DNA of 64,000 nucleotides from assembly GCF_027409185.1 (NCBI RefSeq), contig NC_084475.1, forward strand, positions 14,838,130-14,902,129. The letters run 5' to 3'. A program made the position numbers and the translations under genes. This DNA is from Cynocephalus volans (taxonomy: Eukaryota > Chordata > Mammalia > Dermoptera > Cynocephalidae). Below, in pieces: positions 45,631 to 60,535 of the stretch (position 1 is its first letter; each line of letters starts with the position of its first letter). The notes below the pieces were generated by a model. The model saw only the letters and a list, made by a program, of their open reading frames with translations. It had not been told where the DNA came from and searched no databases.

Positions 45631-48600
45631 CTTCTTACCACGGCCACCACTAGCGGCTTGCTTCTAATTTGCTCACACACATTGTGTTTTCCTGCTCACA
45701 CACACAAGAGAAGAAAAGAGGGAGAGGCTAGAAGGACGTGGGAATAGTGACCCAGAGCCCACCTAAACTGGGAGGCTACTGACCCCCATGGCTGCACTCC
45801 TGGGGCCTTCCTTCCCCCAGCTCTGGCCCTCTCCATGGACTCCGTTAAGGGCTCCCTGCTTAGAGGCAGGTACCTGCACGCACATGCGGTGCCTCTTATT
45901 TATGCAGCCCACAGACCCTCCAGTCCCTGCTTCTAGGCGTGCGCCCTGAGCCGTCTCTTTAATCTCCTCACCTTGGGAGGCATTGCAGCTCTCCAGTAAT
46001 TGCTTTTGGAAAGGCGGTCACCGGTTTAATTGGTAGAACTTGTCCTGGGCAATGTAACACAGAGAAGCAACCTTGGGCCTATCTGTTTCTCTGGATGCGT
46101 GGGCGGGTGTGTGGCTGTGCGCAGGAGACATGCCTGTGGGCTCACCTGTGCCTTGGACATGCCAGCCAGGGCACATCTCTGCCAGTTGATGGGCACTTGA
46201 GCTGAAGGCACGGCCTGGATTTGGGGAAAAGGAAAGGAAGGGCTCCTGAGGGATGTCGGGATGCATGAATGATGCATAGACAGCAGAGAGCCAGCCTGAG
46301 CCCAGGGGGACTTCTCTGCCCTGGGACCAAGAAGGAGAGAAACAGTGACCCAGTCTCTCATGAGGCCATCCAGAGGGCTGCCTTTGATGGGCTCCCTGCC
46401 CTCGTGTGGAGGAGTGGGTGGGCGGGATACCTCCCACTGACCCCTCCAAGTCTGCAACTTCACCCTGCTCTGTGCCCAAGGAAGCCCACAGGGAAGCTGT
46501 GGGGTTCCGCCAGTGGGGTACCCTGGCAGGAAATTGAAGGGAGGAAGACGGGGAGGGAGAAAAGGGAGCCTTCCTTCCCCAAGAGGTGCTGAGTGAATCC
46601 CCTGGGTGAAGGTCTCAGGCAGCCCCCTCCACATAGCCCAGGCTGTCTCTGGTCTGGTGACACCCCCTGCCTTGCCCCTCAGGCCAGTGGTGGTAGCAGA
46701 ATCCCTGCTGCCACTTACCTGGGCTCGTGCACCTACTCACACCTTTAACAACAGTCCCTTTATTAAAACTGTCCTCAAATCACCTCATCTTGTGGTGCCT
46801 CTGTCTCCTGTCAGGACCTCAAGGGGCAGGGGACAGTGCTTGGGGGAAGCAGACCCTTTCCTGGAACCAGGAATCTCTTGCCTTCCACACCCTGGTGTGT
46901 GTGGCCAATTCTGGTTTTCTTCTCTGTTGCCCACCCCTCCCCACCCCAGGCATACAGGCCCTGGAGGGGGGGCACAAGCAAAGTAACCAGCCCTTCACCC
47001 CCTGGAACACATCTCTCCTGGCACCTCTGTACCAGCTTTCTCTGTACCTGGCCAGCCCTGGGGAGCACACAGCAAAGGACCACGACCCCTCAGGCCTCCC
47101 CACACAGGAGGGGGCAAAGCATCTCCTGGGACCTCTAATGACAAGTCCTGGAGAAGGCAAGAGTCTCAGGTGCAGGAAGGGCAGGCACCCAGCGGGCAGG
47201 ACACAGACTCAGGGAGCGTGAAAGAAGCAGACTGGAGTGGACAGACAGACAGAGAGGAGAGGCGGGCAGGCAGAGCACAGGCTGCAGGGCTCTCAGTGGG
47301 ATCTGCTCCTGGGGCCGAGTTTGTGGCTCAGGGACGCGGATCTGGCCTCCAGAGGCCAGAGCTTCCTGGGAGCGGCCAGCATGGAGCAAAGCACCACTCC
47401 CTCCCCTCCTCCAAGAGGTCCTGCCCCTACCCAAAGGACCCCCCACACCCACACACCCCAACTTATGAGGTCATTGTCCAACATCCTGCTCCCCCCACAC
47501 CCCAGTCCACCTCGACATTAACACCAGCAAGAGGCCAGAGGCCTCTCCACACCCTGCCCTCCCTCCCAGGAGAGAGCAGCCCACTGACCGGGTCACCAGC
47601 CTCCCCCAAAGAACTCTGCCTGGCAGAGGGACCCACGACCCATCAGACACTTCTGCTGGCACCAGGGGTGTCCTGTCATGCATGCCCAGGATGATCTCCA
47701 AGCCTCATGATTTATGAACTTTAATTTCCCCAAATCCTCAGCCGTGTCCCTCCTTTCCCTCTGGCCTGCCAGGGTGTTCGTCTCCAGCCCCCTTCAACCC
47801 CTCTCCCCCGCCCTCTTTTTTAATTCGAAGCATCCATCTGGAGCTCCCGAGGTGGGGCTGTCTGCTGTACTGAAGGCACTAAACGCTGACAGCTCTATTG
47901 ATTTTCTCTCTCCCACTGCATAATGCAAGATATACACAAGCAGATAGGCTGGCCCCCTTCAAAGGGACGGTGCCCTTTTTTTTCCTCAGTCTAACGCCCC
48001 CTCGCCCTGGCACATGTTGATGTATAGGATGGGTGCTTGTCCCTTACGCTCAAGATGGATTCTCCTCTGCCCTGGTATTATTCTCCCCGCTGTTGGTGGA
48101 CATGACCTAATCTGTCCTTTTTATGGCAGCAGATGGGACACCATGGAAGCAGCTCTTGGAGTGAAAGGGGCCAGTGTGGGGAAGCAGAGGAGTGCAGGAG
48201 GTGTCATCTGTCAAAACCGACTCTGCCCTGATGGAGGAGAGTGTGCCGGGCTCTCTGAGGCCACCTGCCTGCCTGCCTCGCTGCTCCAGCCTCCCTCCTC
48301 CCCCTCCAGGTCGTGGCTTTTTCCTCCGAATCCTGTGGCAACTCTTGCCTCGGACTCACGTTGAATTAGCAGTCACAGAGCCAGCTGCTGGACTAAGCAC
48401 TTTTCTGTTCTTCATGCCTTCTGGGTTCTCATGAGCAGGACAGCCACAGACCGTTGTGCAGGCTTCACACAACTGGCCGGACTTAATATCCACCCCCCAA
48501 CAGAAACGGAGGCTTGGAGATCTCGGGGGATGCATTCAAGATCTCCCAGCCGGACACTGAATTTGAGCCCAAGAGTGCCTGTCTCCAGGAGCAGTTTTCC

Positions 48601-48663
48601 TCCCACCCTATCCCATGCCTCCTCCAGGAAGACCACCTGGATTGATGCCATTCAATCTGATCC
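45631..48663. other. Spacer of the inverted repeat: intergenic, no gene recognised
   Basis: About 3 kb between the arms, GC-rich. Overlapping frames up to 202 codons (46026-46634 minus; 47170-47694 plus) run against each other and have no recognisable domain. 45940-46040 and 47840-47945 are less GC-rich blocks with TTTAAT and CATAATGC cores that may be constrained non-coding DNA. No repeat is called with confidence. Confidence 0.35.
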
Positions 48664-49022
48664 TCTTGCCGCGGCCTCCTCCCTGAAGGCTGGCCGGCAG
48701 CTGTGCTGCTCCCATGGTGCAGAAATCTCAAAATCATTGGAGAAGGAAGGACCGAGGCAGAAGTGGCCCTAACGAACCTCCTGCCTGCCTGAGTCTTGGA
48801 GGAACGTGGGTTCTGCGGGGGGCGTGGCTGCTCCCCACAGTCTGAGCCTCGCCTCCAGGCCCTGGCTCTGTCCCCATCCTCTCAAACCCACCTGTCTCAG
48901 GAGCACCTGTCAGGTGGGCATGGGCTGTTCCCTTCGCTCTGTCAGTGTAGCCTGTGGTCTCTGGAAAGAGCCAACCCCAGGGGGTGAGGAGAAGTGATAG
49001 AAGGTGGGGTGGAGGTGTAGGG
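48664..49022 (-). repeat. Inverted repeat, right arm
   Basis: Reverse-complement partner of 45272-45630: TGGTGCAGAAATCTCAAAAT CATTGGAGAAGGAAGGACCG, CTTGGAGGAACGTGGGTTCT, GTCAGTGTAGCCTGTGGTCT CTGG and GAAGTGATAGAAGGTGGGG. Beyond 49022 and before 48664 the similarity stops. Confidence 0.85.
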
Positions 49023-49189
49023 GTTCTCAGGACAAAGCAATGTTCTGCTTTTCTTTGTGAATCAGCATCAGTCTTACTACTTACTGCTGGAGGATTTCCC
49101 TGGCCAACCCCATTCCCAGCCTGGATCAGTCCCCATGGCCCCCATCTGGTCCCACAGTGACACACACGTCCCACACTCATGGCTCTGCA

Positions 49190-49330
49190 TGCTTGTTGCC
49201 TCCCCTACTAATCTGTGAGTTCCCTGAGATGGGCACAGAGACAGGGACAGGGTCTTATTTCTGTATCTTCACCCCTGCCCACAGCCTGGTATAAAGCTGG
49301 AGCTACACAAAGGTGCATTGGATGGACATT
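49190..49330 (+). repeat. L2 LINE 3' end
   Basis: TTGCCTCCCCTACTAATCTG TGAGTTCCCTGAGATGGGCA, CAGGGTCTTATTTCTGTATC and CTACACAAAGGTGCATTGGA follow the L2 end. Confidence 0.7.
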
Positions 49331-49865
49331 GTCACAACAGGACAACAGCCTAGCATGGTGCCTGGCAATAGAGCAGCTCTTGCTCTACAGACGGGTTGGA
49401 TCCATCCAATTATTTGACGTGCTCCGTGAGGGGAGGGGGGCATGTGCTCCTGCAGAGGCATCCTCAGGGTGGGCTCAGTGCCTGCCTCCCCTCCTCAACT
49501 CCACCCCAGCCCAGCCCCCACCACCACCCACAACTGCCCACTGGAAAGGGTGTTCCAGCCACACTCCAGGCTGACATCAGCTGCCTCGCCTGGCCTGAGT
49601 GAGGACAAGATTTCTGGCCAATGGGGTGGCCATGGTGCTCCCTGAGGACTATAGCTGACCACACCCACCTTACCCAGAGCCCCAAGCAGAGGCAGCACAC
49701 AGGACAGCAACCCCTTGAGTCTCCCAGAGGGAGGCTTTGAGACCCTTCGCTAGGCAGAAATATGAGAAATCGTTGTTGGGTGCGAAGACAGTGGCCAGCC
49801 CCAGTCACAGAACAGAGACACCCATGATAATAAAGAACATTCTCGTGGTTTCTGTCCTTCTTGTC
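49331..49865. other. Intergenic, no gene recognised
   Basis: GC-rich; overlapping frames on both strands without recognisable motif. Confidence 0.35.
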
Positions 49866-50046
49866 CAGTGGTTCTCAGCCAGAAGAAATTTTACCACCCA
49901 GGAGACTTTTGGCAATGTCTAGAGACATTTTTGTTTATCACAGTTGTGAGGGTCTGGCACGGACTGGGTAGAGGCCAGGGATGCTGCTAAACATCCTACA
50001 GTGTTCAGGACAGCCCACCCGATAATGCCGAGGTGGAGAAACCCTG
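49866..50046 (+). mobile_element. MER5A hAT (Charlie) MITE
   Basis: CAGTGGTTCTCAGCCAGAAG ... GAGGTGGAGAAACCCTG with GGCAATGTCTAGAGACATTT and GGCCAGGGATGCTGCTAAAC inside, close to the MER5A layout with its inverted ends CAGTGGTTCTC / GAGAAACCCTG. The 8-bp flanks are too decayed to confirm. Confidence 0.9.
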
Positions 50047-51199
50047 CTCCAGTCTGGCCAGCCATGCTTTGTGGCTTTTAGCTCAGCAGCTGGGAGAAGG
50101 TTAAGCCCGCCTGCCCTTCAGGGCAACCTAAGGATCTCATGGACTCTTTGGGGGCTGGGGAACGGGAAGTAACCAGCGGCCTTTCAGTCTCACCATCTTA
50201 GGTTCCCAAAAAAGCACCAGCCCCTTTACCTGCACCTGCCTCTTTCCCTCCCTCCCCTCCTTTTCCCAGGCAACCAAGTTCAGTAAGGGCAACTACAGAC
50301 TCTCCCTCTGCTGAAAACCTTTAAGGTTTAACAAAGAGCTCCCTTCCTTCCAAGATGCCTTAAAGGCCAGACCTGCAGGCAGCCAAAGGCATGGGCCTCT
50401 TGGGGGCCTCTTGGAGATTAAATGAGATGGTGGCTATGAAAGCAGCCCACCAGGCATGAAATACCATGCAAATATTACTTACAATTGATACACAGTACTC
50501 TCCGCCTGAGATTTTAGGGTTCAAAGCAGAGGGTTGGTTCCTTCACTTTCCATCTTCGGCCACAACCTCAGCGTCCCCGTGTGGGCATCGGTGGGCACTT
50601 CACCTGGGCCGGGACTGCCCGGGAGGAGGCCGAGGATGGTGCTCATGTCGGCTTTTCTCATTGTCCCATTTGAGCCTCAGGGCAGCCCAGTGAGGCGGGA
50701 GAGAGGTGGTCTCACGCCTCCCCCCACATACACACAGCTTCAGAAACAAGAAAACCAGGGCTCAGGAGGCCACAACGATTGGGTGAAGGGATGAGACTGG
50801 AACTCAGAAACGGGCTGTTCATGACGACACCCACAATGGGCACTCGCCAGGCCGGGATGAGAACTCAGGGGGGCTCAGACCTCAGCCCACCGCCCCCTCC
50901 AGCCTCCCCGCCCCACCCCAGACCCTGCTCCCTCTGATCCGGCCACACTTGAACTTCCTGCTCTTCCCAGAAACACGCGTCCTCTCCTGCCACTGGGCAT
51001 GTGTCAGTCCCCTCCCTCCTCCTGCTCGGAAGCCCTTCTCCTGGGGAGAGCTGCTCACCCCCAACGGAGGCTGAACTCTGTGCCGCCTCCTCCTTGAAGC
51101 CTTCGGTGATGCCCTCAGGAGGACTTAGACCCTCCAGCCTCTGGGTGTTGTCCACACCTTGTCACCGGACCCCAGCAGCCTAGAGTGTTCACAGCAGGG
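50047..51199. other. Intergenic, no gene recognised
   Basis: About 1.15 kb, GC-rich. A few short frames; nothing recognised. Confidence 0.35.
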
Positions 51200-51292
51200 A
51201 CCACCTCTGGTTACTCCTGGGGCCCAGCCCTGTGACTGGAACAAAGCAGGAATTCATTAAACGTTAACCAAATGAATGGAATGAATTGAATG
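51200..51292 (+). repeat. L2 LINE 3' end
   Basis: GCAGGGACCACCTCTGGTTA, ACTGGAACAAAGCAGGAATT CATTAAACG and TTAACCAAATGAATGGAATG fit the L2 terminus. Confidence 0.6.
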
Positions 51293-51824
51293 AGAGAAAA
51301 ACCTGGAGGCTGGCCAGTCTTCCCAGCCCCTTCAGACCATGCCCTGTATGATACTGTCCCTCTGCCCACCTGTGAGGGGCGGGTGCTGGGTTTCTGACCC
51401 TGATCTTTCTTCTTAAGTGCTCCTGAAAACAGAATTGAGAAATCTAAACTGTTTGGCCTTCAGGGGTGGCCAGGGCAGTGCTTGCTGGAAGGAGGAAAGG
51501 AGGCTGTGTGCACTACCAAGCCCTGCTCTGCCCTGCTGCAGACTCTGCCAGGCCAGCCCCGAGCCCAGCAGGCTGATGGAAGGGATGGCAGGGAGAGGAC
51601 TGGGATGCGTCCTGCAGCTCTAGATGTGCCCTTTGTCCATCTCCAGTCTCTGCCCTGTGACCCTCCTCCCTGGCCCCTGGGACCATGGCAATAGCCTTCA
51701 CCGATCCCACAGCCCCCAGTCTTGGACATTCCAGCCCGCCCTTCACACTCTAGAGTGACCATAACAGGCAAATTAGACCATGCTGGCCCCGCTCCCAAAT
51801 CCACAGCTTTCATTGTTACACCTT
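51293..51824. other. Intergenic, no gene recognised
   Basis: GC-rich single-copy-looking sequence. Opposite-strand frames at 51460-51813 lack domains. Confidence 0.35.
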
Positions 51825-51903
51825 GCGTGTGTGTGTGTGTGTGTCGATCACGTGTGTGTGCCGATCACGTGTGTGCCGGTCACGTGTGTGTGCCGATCAC
51901 CAG
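51825..51903. repeat. TG microsatellite with three 15-17-bp CACGTG-containing units
   Basis: (GT)n at about 51828-51844, then tandem units of the form CGATCACGTGTGTGTGC at 51845, 51862 and 51877 with CACGTG at 51849-51854, 51866-51871 and 51881-51886. This is a degraded TG repeat that has become a small minisatellite. Confidence 0.9.
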
Positions 51904-52289
51904 GGAAGCTCGTGTCTGGTGCAGCATCCCAGGCTCCACTCGCAGAGACGCAGGCAGCTTCACCCCTTGTTCCCAACAGTCCCCAGTCACACCAGGACAT
52001 TAGGGCTCATCTTCCCAGGGATCCTGGGACAAATCCCCTCTGGGCGCCTTGTTTTGCTCTTCAGTGGCTGCTGCTTATTTTGCTATTTGTCCCCCTTGGG
52101 GAACTGGAGAAGACCTTTGGTACTTGAACAAATGTGCCTTCGTGTTTTGTTACTACATGTTTATGTCCCCTTAAATTATACAACCCAAGAGAGTGAACAT
52201 CTGTCTCTCTGGAATTGCTGCCAAAAGGGAGGTGCAGCCTCTCCTCCTGTCCCCTGTCCCTGTACTTTTGGTCCTGCAGTGGGGAAGAG
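51904..52289. other. Intergenic, no gene recognised
   Basis: The 182-codon plus frame at 51823-52371 starts in the TG repeat and ends in the L2/MIR fragment, so it is not a gene. Nothing else seen. Confidence 0.35.
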
Positions 52290-52368
52290 AGGCACCACTC
52301 ATTCATGCAACAAATATTTTCTGAGCACCTACTATGTGCCAGGCATATATAATGTGCTTTGGGCACAT
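52290..52368 (+). repeat. MIR/L2-type fragment
   Basis: TCATTCATGCAACAAATATT TTCTGAGCACCTACTATGTG CCAGGCATA is the shared start motif of these old repeats; 79 bp. Confidence 0.7.
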
Positions 52369-52369
52369 T

Positions 52370-52438
52370 AATCCCTCCTTCCATCCCTCCCTTCATCCAT
52401 CCCTCCATCCCCCCTCCATCAATCCATCCACCCCTTCA
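52370..52438. repeat. (CATCC)n simple repeat
   Basis: Impure CCATCCCTCC / CCATCAATCC repeat following the older fragment. Confidence 0.9.
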
Positions 52439-53085
52439 TATAGTGGGTGACCTCAGATGCCACATCCAGCTTGAGAACTCTGCAATGTTAGCACTGAGCG
52501 TTTACTATATACATGACTGCTGCATTCTGAGAGTTATCAAGAAAATGACGATCCCTGTCCTTGTCTTCAAAGAAAAGCCGGTACAAATACATGAAACTTT
52601 CAACACCGCTGCACAGCCTATCAAGGGGTGATTTTCAGGAATCGCTGACTACATGGCAAATGGCAGGAGTGAGAGGTGAAGGGTCCTGCCTGGAGGAGGA
52701 GAGATGAGAGCTGAGCTTTGAAGGATGAGGGGGACCTGGCATCAGAGCAGAGTGGCGGAGCAAATGCCTGGAGGTCAGAAAGTGCCCAGTTCATTCAGAG
52801 GCCAGTTGGTTTGGCTGTAAGGGCAGTTGCTTGTGGAGGAGCAGTGGGGGAGGAAAGATCAGAAAGGCATCCACCTGAGATGCAGGAGGGCTGGCAAAAT
52901 CAGGCTGAGAAATTTGGGAATGTCCTTCTCAGGTCAGGGTGGAAGCACCCATGACTCTCAGATTGGAACCCGACCTTCAGACATGTAAAATTAAGCTTCT
53001 ACCAATTAACCTTTAAAACCTGTTAAAACCCAGATGCATTTATAATTGTTGCAATTTAGTTTGGTTTCTTTAAAAGAGTCTCTAG
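52439..53085. other. Intergenic with L2-like fragment
   Basis: 52620-52800 resembles the L2 middle region (GGAGAGATGAGAGCTGAGCT TTGAAGGATG, GCAAATGCCTGGAGGTCAGA). No gene. Confidence 0.45.
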
Positions 53086-53190
53086 GGCCGTCCAGTTAGC
53101 TCCATTGGTTAGAGCGTGGTGCTGATAACAGCAAGGTCCAGGGTTCCATCCCTGTACTGGCCAGCCGCCAAAAATAAAATAAAATAAAAA
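53086..53190 (+). mobile_element. tRNA-Ile-derived SINE, monomer
   Basis: GGCCGTCCAGTTAGCTCCA TTGGTTAGAGCGTGGTGC with TGATAACAGCAAGGTCC and B box GGGTTCCATCCCTG, an (AAAAT)n tail and a 15-bp duplication TAAAAGA(G/C)TCT(C/G)TAG with two mismatches (53071-53085 and 53191-53205). Confidence 0.9.
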
Positions 53191-53769
53191 TAAAAGACTC
53201 TGTAGTACAATTAGAGTATTTTGTGATCTCTCTGCAGCAGGGACTATTGGTCTATTCTTCCCTGAATCAGCAGCACTCCTCGGAAGGTGCTCAACCTAGG
53301 CTTGTTTAACAGAAGGAGCGGGTGTGAGGCCGGAGTAAAGCTCAGGGTCAAGTGCTCTTTCCCTTCAGGAGAACTGCTCTGCACTAATAAGCACAGGCAG
53401 TTACATTTTGTATGTGGTTATTAAATTTGGAGGAAACAAATATAATAAAATGAAGACATCTGTAGAGAGGTTGAAAATAAAAGTGGAGGAGAAAAGTACA
53501 ATCAATAACCACAGGTTTCCCGGAGTCTACCTTCAAAGACGTTATAGAAGAGCCGAGTACACATATGTACTTAGGAAAATAACACCAGGTGTGGGGTGGG
53601 GGCTGGAAGGAACCAAAGAGCAAAGGAAATGCTCCCTTCCCAAAGCTGCCTGCATGTCCTGAAGCCTCATAAAGAAGAGGTGGAGCCTGGCCCGGGGAAT
53701 CTGACCAGCAGGCGTTCAAGGTCTGACCTCACCACTCCCAGCTGGGGCTGGGCAAGGTGCCCCGGGAGC
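53191..53769. other. Intergenic, no gene recognised
   Basis: Unremarkable mixed sequence. Confidence 0.35.
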
Positions 53770-53888
53770 CTGTGTTCTCCCCATCGGTAAGACTGGCAAT
53801 AGCAGAGCCCCCTCCTCTTACACAGCGGCCACAGGGGTAAAGAGCTTAGCCCAGGTGTAAGTGCTCGTGAAATGTCAGCTGTTGGCAG
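53770..53888 (+). repeat. MIR SINE 3' part
   Basis: GTTCTCCCCATCGGTAAGAC TGGCAATAGCAG, GTAAAGAGCTTAGCCCAGGT and GTAAGTGCTCGTGAAATGTC fit the MIR 3' half. Confidence 0.6.
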
Positions 53889-54379
53889 CATTTATTAACC
53901 TGCTTTTATGGTACACCCATTCATAAAGGAATTGGAAGCAGCGAGTGGGAACGTTCCATCAGGAGAGCCCTCCTCACGACAGATTAGGTGTCCCTCACAC
54001 AGGAGACAAGGAAACGCAAGGAGCCCTCCACTAAGAGGTTCTGCAAGATTCATAGGAGGGTCCCTTCTATTAAGTGGAGAATTCTGTGTAGGTGCCCAGT
54101 GCACAGGTCTAGTGAAAGCAGAAGATTCAGATTCCTACCAAGAAAAGTCAAGCTGGGGTTTGGGGGGTTGTGGAGGAGGCAGGGCAGGGTGGAACAGGGG
54201 GTAGTCAGGAGAGGGGATGGGTTGGGGTGGTGAGAGGAGGCAGAGGGGAGTGGGCAACCCCAGAGGTCTGTTACCTTCGTGAAGCTGCACTATGAATCCA
54301 GACCAGAAGGTGGCAGGGCTGCTGAAACTAGAAGGGCGAACGCCTATATGATTCTTGACCCTTTGCGGACACCATATCC
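53889..54379. other. RPL38 upstream flank, no gene recognised
   Basis: Purine-rich G-runs at 54155-54250 precede the promoter. No repeat or gene recognised. The minus frame 54135-54725 crosses the promoter and exon 2 and is spurious. Confidence 0.4.
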
Positions 54380-54428
54380 AGTTTCCTCCGTTGGGAGGGT
54401 TTAACTGCCCGGAAACGGAAGTCCCGTT

Positions 54429-54461
54429 CTTTTCCGGTCCCCTCGCTTCTCGCTGCTTACG
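54429..54461 (+). other. RPL38: RPL38 exon 1 (5' UTR, TOP tract)
   Basis: Predicted non-coding first exon beginning with the pyrimidine tract at CTTTTCC and ending ...GCTTACG before GTGATC (donor GT at 54462-54463). An alternative donor GTACGC at about 54480 is possible. Intron 1 would be about 207 bp and ends CCCCGCAG at 54668. Confidence 0.55.
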
Positions 54462-54668
54462 GTGATCATCTCTCGGGCGGTACGCGGGGAATTGGGGGTA
54501 ATCGGGGGCAATCCGCAGCAGGGTAAAATCTGGGGACCCCCCGGGCGTGCATCGATGGTGCGTGGGAGGATGGGGAGTGCGATGGGGCTGGTATTTCGGG
54601 GGACGGAGGGCAACGGGGGTCGTGGCCCGCCCCCGCGTTTGGTTAACACCAAGGATTGTTCCCCGCAG

Positions 54669-54715
54669 GTGCAGTCCGCGCCCAGTTCCTGCGGGCCTCG
54701 TAACCATGGTGAGTC

Positions 54716-54718
<3 letters not shown>
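54669..54718 (+). other. RPL38: RPL38 exon 2 (5' UTR end and start codon)
   Basis: Acceptor CCGCAG at 54663-54668 (or GTGCAG at 54669-54674). The exon ends CTCGTAACCATG, then GTGAGT, so the start codon at 54716-54718 is the last codon of the exon and a phase-0 intron follows it directly. Confidence 0.85.
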
Positions 54719-59533
<4,815 letters not shown>

Positions 59534-59555
59534 ACCTGACACTGATTTGAACTGT

Positions 59556-59561
59556 ATTAAA
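59556..59561 (+). terminator. RPL38: RPL38 polyadenylation signal (ATTAAA)
   Basis: ATTAAA 23 bases after the stop codon, the common variant hexamer; no AATAAA is nearby. Cleavage would fall near 59575-59582, with a GT-rich stretch (GAGTGTCGTGCGTCTTTG) just downstream. The 3' UTR is only about 45 bases, typical for ribosomal-protein genes. Confidence 0.8.
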
Positions 59562-59581
59562 ATTTTTTAAATTCTTGAGTG

Positions 59582-60384
59582 TCGTGCGTCTTTGAGGATG
59601 GGAAGGGAAGCGCTGCTTGGTAATGGCTTCTGGTGGGAATGGGACGTGGGCCCTGGTTGCTGTCTCCTTTTATCTCTAATCTTGAGTTATAATCTCAACA
59701 TATAAATAAAGCCATCCTTAGCCTAAGTTTGAAAATAAATAGGTTTAGGGAGGCCACAATGGAAATAAAGTGGTTAGAAGGGCAAGGTATTTGTGGAAGT
59801 AAGCTAGTCTGCACTCCTGAGACTTAAAAATTTAGGTAGAGTGAGCTGTCCTATAATGAAAACGATACATAAAGAGAGGCATTGATTAGCTCTTGGCATA
59901 TAGCTGCAAGCAAAGCCATCCCATCCTGGGAGTTCAGCAGTGGTGGCATTGTGGCTGTCATTTGTACTCTGTTCAGATATTGCTTTGATGCAGTGGTAGA
60001 TGTAAGATTTTTTGTTTTCAGACTATGACACTTGCATACTAAAGCTTAGGAACACAACAGGGTGTAATTAGGTCAATGCTGATGAAGGGACAGTTTAGGT
60101 GGGGGCTCAAGACGCCTTTAAAAACTAATGAATAGATAGATGTAATAAGGAACATCCTGAGACAGGAAAGTAGAGACCTTGGAAAGGAAGACCAATCTCT
60201 GCAAAATGTAGTTGATATTTCCAGGGTTCCTGCCAGAGATCTGACCCCAGGTCTCATGAAAACGGGGATGGAAACAGTTCAATGGCAGGAGTGGAGAGGA
60301 TGATAGGGCATGCTGCTCACGCCTGCGAAGGCCCAAACCCCAGCAGGTACAGCAAAGACCAGCCATACCGGGTATCATATAATG
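59582..60384. other. RPL38 downstream flank, no gene recognised
   Basis: Mixed sequence directly after RPL38. Nothing recognised apart from short T-rich stretches. Confidence 0.4.
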
Positions 60385-60535
60385 GTTATAATGGTTCTGC
60401 CGCTTGCTGTCTTGCATGATTTTGAGAAATGACTCCACCTCTACTTTCTCAGATGGAAAATAACCATAGTAATACCGTTCTCATTGGTTTACTGTAAGGG
60501 TTAGATGAGCTGTATCTGAGAGTTGGCAGATTTCA
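60385..60535 (+). repeat. MIR SINE
   Basis: GGTTCTGCCGCTTGCTGTCT TGCATGATTTTGAG, ACTTTCTCAGATGGAAAATA and GTTTACTGTAAGGGTTAGAT GAGC follow MIR, divergent. Confidence 0.65.

Noticed and set aside
46026..46634. 202-codon minus-strand frame, the longest in the window
   Set aside because: It lies in GC-rich non-coding DNA with overlapping frames on the other strand, no recognisable domain, no promoter or splice context. Length alone is not convincing at this GC content.
51845..51903. Short direct repeats with regular spacing, CRISPR-like at first glance
   Set aside because: Units are contiguous TG-derived minisatellite copies with no unique spacers, and this is a mammalian sequence.
22857..53170. 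tRNA-like heads resembling tRNA-Ile genes
   Set aside because: They have A and B boxes but poor anticodon stems, A-rich tails and target-site duplications, so they are SINEs, not functional tRNA genes.
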